Positions 52,091 through 59,067 of a stretch of DNA of 64,000 nt are shown here, piece by piece. The translations under genes were made by a program, and so were the position numbers. The stretch's first letter is position 1; each line of letters begins with the position of its first letter. This stretch comes from Salinispirillum marinum (GTDB lineage: Bacteria > Pseudomonadota > Gammaproteobacteria > Pseudomonadales > Natronospirillaceae): the NCBI RefSeq assembly GCF_042651565.1, contig NZ_JBHSDF010000003.1; one strand, given 5' to 3'. Below the pieces are notes generated by a model, which saw nothing but the letters and a program-made list of their open reading frames with translations, searched no databases and was not told the origin of the DNA.

Positions 52091-54166
52091 GTTGTATTCG
52101 GGTCTGTAACTTACGCTTACGGTAGGAGCGCAGCCCTCGGCAAAACCGTGCATTACGAAAACGACGCCGTAGGCCGCGTACAACAGCAGACCTTCCCGAA
52201 CGGTTCAACGGTAGACTACGACTATGACCCGAACGGCAACCTCACGGAAATTCGGCTGTCCAGCGGCGACATACACCGTTTCGCCTACACCCCAGTAGAC
52301 CAACAAGAAACCTACAGCCCACCGAACCCGAACGACAGCCAGACGGATGCGCCTTTGGGCAACGGGCACCCCACCACCCATTATCAATACAACCGGGATA
52401 AACAACTCGAAGCCCTCACCCGGCCCGACGGCACCGTGGTGGACTTCGGCTATAACACCACCACCGGGCAACTGACCGAACTGGTCATTCCCGAAGGCCG
52501 GTATGACTTCGCCTACTACGGCGCGCAAGATGCTGTGCACAGCGGGCAGCTCAAAACCTTAACCGCGCCCGGCGGTCTGCAAACGGCTTATGAGTACGAT
52601 GGTTTCTTGCTCACGGGTACATCGTGGAACGGCCCGGTGTCGGGGGCACTCGGCTACGAGTACAACCATTATTTTGAGCCCACGCGCCAACTGTTGAACG
52701 GCGTAGCGGTGGATTGGCAATTCAATGCCGACAGCCAACTCACGCAAGCCGGTGACTTAACCCTACAATATCAAGCCAACAATGGTCTGCTCACCAGCAC
52801 CCAACTGGGCAGCCTCTATACCGGCCAAGCTTACAACGCACTGGGTGAACTGTCCGAGTACAGCGCCAGCCAGTACGGTTCGGTGTTGTATCATTACACC
52901 CTGCATCGGGATGACGTGGGCCGCATTAACGGCAAAACCGAAACCTTTGGCGGTATTCCCACCGAATACCAATACCTGTACGACCAACACAACCGCTTGG
53001 CGCAGGTGTTGAAAAACGGCGTTTCAGTACAAAGCTGGCAATACGACAGCAACGGCAACCGCACGCATGAGAACGGTACGTTAATCGCACAGTACGACGC
53101 GCAAGACCGCCTGTTGCAGTACGGCGATAACCAATACCGCTACACCGCCAACGGCGAACGCACACAAAAAACCAACGCAAACAGTGGAGAAACTACCGAC
53201 TACCACTACGACGCCTTCTCAAACCTGAGAACCGTCACCCTGCCCGACAGCACGCAGATTGAATACCTGATCGACGGCCAAAACCGGAGAGTGGGTAAAA
53301 TACGCAACGGCATCCAAGAACAAGGGTTCTTGTACCAAGACCAACTGAACCCCGTGGCGGAACTGGATGGCAACAACAACATCGTGGCGCGTTTTGTGTA
53401 CGCCGACAAAGGCCATGTACCCAGCTACATGATCAAAAACGGCAACCACTACCGCATCGTCAGTGATCATCTGGGCAGTGTGCGCTTAGTAGTGAACACC
53501 CAAACAGGCGAAATCGCCCAACGCATGGACTATGATGCGTGGGGCAATGTCACGAACGACACGAATCCGGGTTTCCAGCCGTTTGGGTATGCAGGTGGTA
53601 TTTATGACCGCGATACCGAATTGGTTAGGTTCGGTGCCCGCGATTATGACCCGGAAGTGGGAAGATGGACGACGAAGGACCCGATAGGGTTTGGGGGCGG
53701 GTTGAATCATTATGCGTATGTTTATAGTGATCCCGTTAGATACATTGATCCAACAGGTTTAGCGACATTCGGTGTTTCTTTTAACGTCGGAGGTGGCTTT
53801 GGAATAGGCGGCACCGCTGGCTTTAATATAGTGGTTGACCACCATTTCAATATAGCCTTACAGGTTATTAATGGTATAGGTGCCGAATCTCCTGGATTGT
53901 CGATCACTGGAAACGTAGAAATTACAGGCGCTAATTCCGTTAATGACTTGCGAGGTATTGGTACGCAATTTGGAATTGAAGCAGGAGATGGCTTCGTTAT
54001 TGAGGGAGGGCATATGGCTGGAGAAGGTTACCATGGAATATATGGTGGTTATGGTGCCGGCATTGGAGTGCCTGTTGGGGCGCATGCCTATCTCACTAGG
54101 ACGAGTACTATTATTCAAGGAAATCCGCTATGGATCATTCATAGATTAATGAGTTTAATTTGCTGA
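52010..54166 (+). CDS. Orphan RHS cassette B: longer partial core with Gly-rich tip
   Basis: A 718-residue frame. Leader peptide MPDSTCSLTTRSC, then from about residue 42 (ALGKTVHYENDAVG) near-identity to the main shell, starting about 380 bp further upstream in the core than cassettes A and C. After DPTGLATFGVSF the tip is about 140 residues, Gly-rich with amphipathic strands (GGGFGIGGTAGFNIVV, GYGAGIGVPVGAHAYL), in style like the main tip. No signal peptide. The stop overlaps the next ATG (TGATG). Confidence 0.8.
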   Translation: MPDSTCSLTTRSCRISLRLYERGLCLPVVFGSVTYAYGRSAALGKTVHYENDAVGRVQQQTFPNGSTVDYDYDPNGNLTEIRLSSGDIHRFAYTPVDQQETYSPPNPNDSQTDAPLGNGHPTTHYQYNRDKQLEALTRPDGTVVDFGYNTTTGQLTELVIPEGRYDFAYYGAQDAVHSGQLKTLTAPGGLQTAYEYDGFLLTGTSWNGPVSGALGYEYNHYFEPTRQLLNGVAVDWQFNADSQLTQAGDLTLQYQANNGLLTSTQLGSLYTGQAYNALGELSEYSASQYGSVLYHYTLHRDDVGRINGKTETFGGIPTEYQYLYDQHNRLAQVLKNGVSVQSWQYDSNGNRTHENGTLIAQYDAQDRLLQYGDNQYRYTANGERTQKTNANSGETTDYHYDAFSNLRTVTLPDSTQIEYLIDGQNRRVGKIRNGIQEQGFLYQDQLNPVAELDGNNNIVARFVYADKGHVPSYMIKNGNHYRIVSDHLGSVRLVVNTQTGEIAQRMDYDAWGNVTNDTNPGFQPFGYAGGIYDRDTELVRFGARDYDPEVGRWTTKDPIGFGGGLNHYAYVYSDPVRYIDPTGLATFGVSFNVGGGFGIGGTAGFNIVVDHHFNIALQVINGIGAESPGLSITGNVEITGANSVNDLRGIGTQFGIEAGDGFVIEGGHMAGEGYHGIYGGYGAGIGVPVGAHAYLTRTSTIIQGNPLWIIHRLMSLIC

Positions 54167-54639
54167 TGAAGATATTAGTTGATTTTTTTACCGCAATATC
54201 TCTATGGGTAGGACTGGTTACGATCCTGGTCTTCCTATTAATGATTCCATATTTTCATATCTTTGTGATTAAAAGGAAGAAGAAAGCAGTCTTTTACACA
54301 CTGGCATCAGTGCTTCTGATGGGCGTTTTCCTGCTGACTGTTCAAAATGCAATATTTATTCATTATCTTAAGAGTAATCTAAAGAGTGACGATCAAATAG
54401 TATTACAAGAGCGTACGCAAAAAAGTACGTCCGAGATAAAGAATGCTCTTCTAAAGCTCAGCACTTTCAAAGGAAAATCAGGCTCACACCCAATAGGTGG
54501 ATTTTCTTTTGACGTTATCATAAATGAACAAGCATACAGAATGAGAATTGAACAAGATTCAAGGGATGAAAATTTTTATTGGGTCTATTATGAGGGCTAT
54601 GGGAGTGGGGCTGAAATTGGATTTATTACGTTTGAGTGA
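54166..54639 (+). CDS. Membrane protein, candidate immunity to tip B
   Basis: A 157-residue protein with two TM helices (about 10-30 and 42-62) and a C-terminal extracytoplasmic or cytosolic domain ending EGYGSGAEIGFITFE. It is coupled to cassette B by TGATG. A TTG two codons earlier is an alternative start. AT-rich and unrecognised. Confidence 0.65.
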   Translation: MKILVDFFTAISLWVGLVTILVFLLMIPYFHIFVIKRKKKAVFYTLASVLLMGVFLLTVQNAIFIHYLKSNLKSDDQIVLQERTQKSTSEIKNALLKLSTFKGKSGSHPIGGFSFDVIINEQAYRMRIEQDSRDENFYWVYYEGYGSGAEIGFITFE

Positions 54640-54701
54640 GGAAGGCTAGTCACTCTATGTATTCGGTTGCTATTTGAGGCATCCTAAACTCATAGAATAA
54701 C

Positions 54702-54840
54702 TGCCGCACAAAAAGAGTGGCAATGAACCCAAAGGATGAATCGAATATGCTGGGTAGCACTTGTTCTTTAACAGTCAAATTTTACATTTCAGGCAGGCAT
54801 GACCCTCGTTCGTGCGGACGAGGTTTATGCCTGCCTTTTT
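54702..54840 (+). promoter_or_regulatory. Cassette leader C: hairpin, boxA-like motif, terminator-like hairpin
   Basis: A stem TGCCGCAC/GAGTGGCA (54702-54722), AAAGGA, ATG (54747), TGTTCTTTAACA (54762-54773, one change from boxA), then a 17-bp stem with one mismatch and one G-U pair (54792-54808 with 54819-54835) followed by five T. This last part has the form of an intrinsic terminator lying between boxA and the core copy. Confidence 0.6.
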
Positions 54841-55529
54841 CCTACTACGGCGCGCAAGATGCCGTGCACAGCGGGCAGCTCAAAACCTTAACCGCGCCCG
54901 GTGGTCTGCAAACGGCTTATGAGTACGACGGTTTCTTGCTCACCGGCACGCAATGGAGTGGCCCGGTGTCGGGGGCACTCGGTTACGAGTACAACCATTA
55001 TTTTGAGCCCACGCGTCAGTTATTGAACGGCGTGGCGGTGGATTGGCAATTCAATGCCGACAGCCAGCTTATTCAGGCGGGTGATTTGAGCCTGAACTAC
55101 GGGCCAACCCATGGTTTGCTCACCAGTACCCAACTGGGCAGCCTGTACACCGGCCAAGCTTACAACGCACTGGGTGAACTGTCTGAGTACAGCGCCAGCC
55201 AGTACGGTTCGGTGTTGTATCACTACACCCTGCATCGGGATGACGTAGGCCGCATTAACGGCAAAACCGAAACCTTGGGTGGTATTCCCGCTGAATACCA
55301 ATACCTGTACGACCAACACAACCGCTTGGCGCAGGTGTTGAAAAACGGTATTTCGGTACAAAGCTGGCAATACGACAGCAACGGCAACCGCACGCATGAG
55401 AACGGAAGTTTGGTTGCCCGATACAACCCGCAAGTACCGAAGAACACTAGAATCATGCTGTTCTTGAAAGCAAATAATGCTAGCACTATACTGAAGGCCA
55501 TTATTTTTGTTCAACAGGTATCGTCATGA
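54747..55529 (+). pseudogene. Orphan RHS cassette C, truncated
   Basis: A 260-residue frame beginning MLGSTCSLTVKF. It enters the core at exactly the same point as cassette A (YYGAQDAVHSG) and is near-identical to it up to NGSLVARYNPQ (about 55430). Homology then stops, and the frame runs through about 30 unrelated codons to a stop overlapping the antitoxin gene. The rest of the core, the tip and any immunity gene are missing, probably lost when the toxin-antitoxin segment joined here. Confidence 0.8.
55464..55492 (+). promoter_or_regulatory. Sigma-70 promoter of the toxin-antitoxin pair
   Basis: TTGAAA and TATACT with exactly 17 bp between. The palindrome TGCTAGCA lies within the spacer (55478-55485), a good place for antitoxin autorepression. 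Confidence 0.75.
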
Positions 55530-55783
55530 ATACGACCATCACCGTGCGTAGTGTTGATCCCAGCGATAAATTTTGGCTTCAACGTGAAGCCAAGGCCAAG
55601 GGCGTATCTATGGAAGAGCTTGTCCGCCGTTTGATTCATGAAAAGCGTCAAAAGAGTGAGGCACGCCAGTTGCCTTCCGAAGTTTTTCGTCATTTTTTTG
55701 GTCAAGAGCATGGCATTGAGCTTCCATCCCGCAGCCAGTACAACTATCAGCACATTGAATTTGCAGACGAGAAAAAGTTGTGA
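55526..55783 (+). CDS. FitA/VapB-type ribbon-helix-helix antitoxin
   Basis: An 85-residue protein. The N-terminal strand-helix-helix (TTITVRSVDPSDKFWLQREA, VSMEELVRRLIHEK) fits FitA-like RHH antitoxins; the C-terminal half, which would bind the toxin, is acidic-aromatic. It overlaps the truncated RHS frame by 4 bp and the toxin gene by 4 bp. It should repress its own promoter together with the toxin. Confidence 0.82.
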   Translation: MNTTITVRSVDPSDKFWLQREAKAKGVSMEELVRRLIHEKRQKSEARQLPSEVFRHFFGQEHGIELPSRSQYNYQHIEFADEKKL

Positions 55784-56223
55784 CCACACGAGTTGAATAC
55801 TTACTAGACGCCAACGTTATCTCCGAAATGATGCGGCCAGCACCCACTGCTCAGGTCGCAATATATCTCGATTCTATTGCGGAGAGAGGACTTGCTATTG
55901 CCTCCATCACCGTTTGGGAAATATTAAACGGCATCGGCAGACTCGATTCTGGGCAACGGCGTAGCCAACTCGCAAGACTGTTTCACGACCTTATTGAACT
56001 GTATTTCGAAGATCGAGTTTTTGACTGGTCTTTGAGTGATGCTGAATGTTGCGCGCGCATTATGGAAGAAAAGCGCCGCCGTGGAGAGCCGCTGGATGAT
56101 CACCTACCTGACGCCATGCTCGCTGGCCTCGCGGTCAACCACAACCTCACAGTTGTAACTCGAAATGAAAGCGAGTTCAGGAATACGGGTGCCAAGTTCG
56201 TCAACCCATGGCAGCTCGGATAA
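55780..56223 (+). CDS. FitB/VapC-type PIN-domain toxin
   Basis: A 147-residue PIN ribonuclease. The acidic site is complete: Asp in YLLDANVISE, Glu in TVWEILNGIG, Asp in HLPDAMLAGLA, and the TRNESEF end. FitB-type toxins cleave RNA when the antitoxin is degraded. It starts with GTG overlapping the antitoxin stop. The 280 bp downstream hold no convincing gene, only the glpD terminator. Confidence 0.88.
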   Translation: MTTRVEYLLDANVISEMMRPAPTAQVAIYLDSIAERGLAIASITVWEILNGIGRLDSGQRRSQLARLFHDLIELYFEDRVFDWSLSDAECCARIMEEKRRRGEPLDDHLPDAMLAGLAVNHNLTVVTRNESEFRNTGAKFVNPWQLG

Positions 56224-56349
56224 ACATTGTCATAATGCTGTGACGTACCATCTTACCTATGAGTTTAAGGATGCCAGATTTCGAGACTGGATCATCCATA
56301 ACACGGATTCCCCTACCCCCACCAAAAACACCTAACTATTTCCAGGCAA

Positions 56350-56385
56350 TAAAAAAAGCCCGGTGCTCGAGGAGAGAAGCCGGGC
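56350..56385 (-). terminator. Intrinsic terminator of glpD
   Basis: On the minus strand a GCCCGG/CCGGGC stem with a 16-nt loop is followed by seven T. It lies about 120 bp beyond the glpD stop. Confidence 0.8.
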
Positions 56386-56504
56386 AAGGGATATCGAGAT
56401 TAAGCAGAGAGAACAACCATGAAATACTTCATGATTTTTTTGAAGTCGGGCAACGTTATTCCCACTCCGCGCTCAACAAACGGTAGTCCAAGTGTTTTCA
56501 GCCC

Positions 56505-58052
56505 TCAGGCCACCGCTTGTTCAGTCTTTTTTGCCACCGCACCTCGTGCGCTGAGGTAGTCGGCCAGGCGTTGTTTATTTTCTTCCGACATACCGATGCC
56601 GGTTTTGGTGCGTCGCCAGATAATGTCGTCCACCGTTTTGGCCCATTCGTGGTCGCACAAATAATCGACTTCAACCTTAAATAAATCGCCAAAGCGCACA
56701 CCCAAATCGGTAGCCTGACGTGCTTTACCCAGCCATTGTTCAGCTAACCGGCCATAGCTGAACGCCAGGCGGCGCGCGGTGGCACGGTCGAGGAAAACGT
56801 AACGCTGCATCAACTCGTCACTGTAGGCTTCGGGGGTGGTGAGCTGTTCGCCGCCCGGTAAAATGGCGCTGGCTGTCCACGCTGGCCCCATGTTCGGGAA
56901 ATACGGTTTTAAACCTTTAATGGCTGCTTCAGATAGCTTCCGGTAAGTGGTCAACTTGCCGCCAAAAATCGACAATAACGGGGCTTTACCTTTTTGGTCT
57001 TCCACTTCAAAGTGGTAGTCCCGCGTCACTTTTGCGGCGGCCTTGCCTTCTTCACGTTCGCCTTGCATCAACGGGCGTACACCGGAATAGGTCCAAACGA
57101 TGTCTTCTCGGCTGACCGAGCAGTTGAAATAATCGTGGGTGATCTTCAACAAGTAGTCGATTTCATTGTCATCAATTTCCGGATTCCGTGGGTCGGTGTG
57201 GTAGTCCACATCGGTGGTGCCGATGAGTGAGTACTTGTCGTGAAACGGAATGACGAAGACGATACGGCCGTCGTTGTTTTGCAGAATGTAGGCTTCGTCC
57301 TCGTCGTGAATTTTGGGCACGATGATGTGGCTACCTTTCACCAAACGAATGGTTTTGTCGATGGTCACATTGTCCATTGCGTCGAGCACTTTACGCACCC
57401 ATGGGCCTGCAGCGTTAACCACCGCGCGCGCTTTAACGACAAAAGCCGTGCCACTTTCTGGTGTCACGGTGACGTGCCAAAGGTCACCGACACGCTTGGC
57501 GCCCGTTACTTTATGGTGCGTGGCAATATGAGCGCCCTTTTGTTCGGCCAGCTTCGCGTTCATGACCACTAAACGCGCGTCATCCACTTTGCAATCGCTG
57601 TATTCAAAGCCTTTTTTGAAAGCACTGGTTACCGGGCCGGCGGGGTCAAAACGAATGCCTTTTGAGCCGGGCAAGGTGGCGCGTTTTGCCAAGTGGTCGT
57701 ACATGAATAAGCCGATGCGGATCATCCATGCGGGGCGCACTTTGTCTTGGTGCGGCATACGAAAACGCAACGGCGTCACCAAATGTGGGGCCATGCGGAG
57801 CAATACTTCTCGCTCCCCCAAGGCTTCGCGCACCAGGCGGAATTCATAATGCTCCAAATAACGTAGGCCACCATGTATTAGCTTTGAACTCCAAGACGAG
57901 GTTGCGCTGGCTAGATCATCAGCCTCAAACAGCGCTACCGACAAGCCCCGACCTGCTGCATCTGCCGCAACACCCACGCCGTTGATGCCACCACCGATGA
58001 CCACCAAATCTACTGTGTCGTTATTTAATTGATTGTCTAAGTTCAAGCTCAT
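56505..58052 (-). CDS. glpD: Aerobic glycerol-3-phosphate dehydrogenase
   Basis: A 515-residue FAD enzyme at the inner membrane, oxidising glycerol-3-phosphate to dihydroxyacetone phosphate and passing electrons to quinone. The FAD dinucleotide fold is VVIGGGINGVGVAADAAGRG near residue 18, followed by SSKLIHGGLRYLEHYEF. C-terminal DXO-type domain from about 385. Preceded by its own promoter and GlpR half-sites. Confidence 0.96.
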   Translation of the reverse strand: MSLNLDNQLNNDTVDLVVIGGGINGVGVAADAAGRGLSVALFEADDLASATSSWSSKLIHGGLRYLEHYEFRLVREALGEREVLLRMAPHLVTPLRFRMPHQDKVRPAWMIRIGLFMYDHLAKRATLPGSKGIRFDPAGPVTSAFKKGFEYSDCKVDDARLVVMNAKLAEQKGAHIATHHKVTGAKRVGDLWHVTVTPESGTAFVVKARAVVNAAGPWVRKVLDAMDNVTIDKTIRLVKGSHIIVPKIHDEDEAYILQNNDGRIVFVIPFHDKYSLIGTTDVDYHTDPRNPEIDDNEIDYLLKITHDYFNCSVSREDIVWTYSGVRPLMQGEREEGKAAAKVTRDYHFEVEDQKGKAPLLSIFGGKLTTYRKLSEAAIKGLKPYFPNMGPAWTASAILPGGEQLTTPEAYSDELMQRYVFLDRATARRLAFSYGRLAEQWLGKARQATDLGVRFGDLFKVEVDYLCDHEWAKTVDDIIWRRTKTGIGMSEENKQRLADYLSARGAVAKKTEQAVA

Positions 58053-58064
58053 GCGAAACCTGCG

Positions 58065-58119
58065 TGTTCGTATATGTTCGTTGCGAACACAATATAAACA
58101 TAAGCGAACATACTGGCAA
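58065..58119 (-). promoter_or_regulatory. glpD promoter with GlpR half-sites
   Basis: Minus strand: TTGCCA (58119-58114), 17 bp, TATATT (58096-58091). Four TGTTCG/CGAACA half-sites lie at 58065-58070, 58075-58080, 58084-58089 and 58105-58110, matching the core of the E. coli GlpR operator. One is inside the promoter spacer and two form TGTTCG-TTG-CGAACA just downstream of the -10. Confidence 0.75.
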
Positions 58120-58148
58120 GCAGTCTTTGCGTTATTTTTCGTAACGTT

Positions 58149-58907
58149 TTAACAGATATGCAGATCGACTTGATGCTGACGAATCAGGGTTTTGAGAGGA
58201 TCACTGGGAGGGCGGTCGGTGAACAGCGCCGTACACTGGGTTAAGTTGCCCAACCGTACCATGGCATTGCGGCCAAATTTTGAATGGTCGGCGGCCAAGT
58301 ATACAAAACGGGAATTTTCAATGATGGCTTGGGCGATGCGCACTTCCTGGTAGTCGAAGTCCAGCAGGGTGCCGTCGTCGTCTATACCGCTGATGCCGAT
58401 GATTCCGTAGTCGAGCTTAAACTGGTGCACAAAATCACGCGTGGCTTCACCCACAATTCCGCCATCACGTGAGCGTACTTCTCCTCCTGCAATGATCACC
58501 GTGAAATCGGGCTTGGCACTGAGTATTGACGCGACATGCAGGTTGTTGGTGACGATCTTCAAGCCCTGACGCTGCAATAACGCCTGAGCGATGGTTTCGG
58601 TGGTCGTACCGATGTTGATGAACAGCGAGGAATGGTCAGGGACATGGGCAGCTATCTGTTCGGCTATACGTTGCTTTTCGGCCAACAACTGAATTTTGCG
58701 CGTTTGGTATTCGGTGTTCTGCACGCTGGAGGCTTGTCCGGCACCGCCATGATGGCGCTCTATTTCACCGCGTTCCGCCATTTGATTCAGGTCGCGCCGA
58801 ATGGTTTGCGGCGTAACCCCAAAATGCTCCACCAATTCATCGATGGTCAGATAGCCTTTCTGTTTAACGAGCGTCAGAATGCGATTTTGCCGCAATGTCT
58901 GGTTCAT
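58149..58907 (-). CDS. glpR: Glycerol-3-phosphate regulon repressor
   Basis: A 252-residue DeoR-family repressor, the same length as E. coli GlpR when the ATG at 58907 is used. The HTH is LTIDELVEHFGVTPQTIRRD; the sugar-phosphate-binding domain has NIGTTTETIA and GGEVRSRDGGIVGEAT. It lies between glpD and glpK and probably controls both; glycerol-3-phosphate relieves repression. Confidence 0.95.
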   Translation of the reverse strand: MNQTLRQNRILTLVKQKGYLTIDELVEHFGVTPQTIRRDLNQMAERGEIERHHGGAGQASSVQNTEYQTRKIQLLAEKQRIAEQIAAHVPDHSSLFINIGTTTETIAQALLQRQGLKIVTNNLHVASILSAKPDFTVIIAGGEVRSRDGGIVGEATRDFVHQFKLDYGIIGISGIDDDGTLLDFDYQEVRIAQAIIENSRFVYLAADHSKFGRNAMVRLGNLTQCTALFTDRPPSDPLKTLIRQHQVDLHIC

Positions 58908-58994
58908 AGCGGATGCGTCGTCCATTGAGATACATGATTGCGCGCATTTTAACACGCTGACACAAAAAGAAACCCTTTAATGCGCATGGAATGG

Positions 58995-59023
58995 TTGCCA
59001 AAGCCGAACCTCAAGGGTATAAA
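58995..59023 (+). promoter_or_regulatory. glpK promoter
   Basis: TTGCCA and TATAAA separated by 17 bp. Downstream, AAGAACAAAAACGAA (59033-59047) is an A-rich stretch that could bind Hfq/Crc; no full GlpR palindrome is visible here. Confidence 0.7.
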
Positions 59024-59067
59024 TGCGCAATCAAGAACAAAAACGAATATTAAAGAACATTACGCTT

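Larger units (their letters stand above)
41526..55435 (+). other. Polymorphic-toxin-like RHS locus with displaced tip cassettes
   Basis: One full-length RHS/YD gene is followed by three partial copies of its core, two with a different C-terminal tip and small downstream genes, and the last one broken. Core copies correspond to main-gene positions from about 46401 (cassettes A and C) and 46020 (cassette B) up to the DPIGFGGG end. Tips and downstream genes are visibly more AT-rich than the cores. All genes point the same way. Confidence 0.85.

Noticed and set aside
48691..54773. boxA-like strings as sign of rRNA operons
   Set aside because: No 16S, 23S or 5S sequence follows any of the three sites; each leads into RHS core DNA.
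56259..56486. 75-codon frame between the PIN toxin and glpD
   Set aside because: It overlaps the glpD terminator, lacks a ribosome-binding site and gives no recognisable protein.
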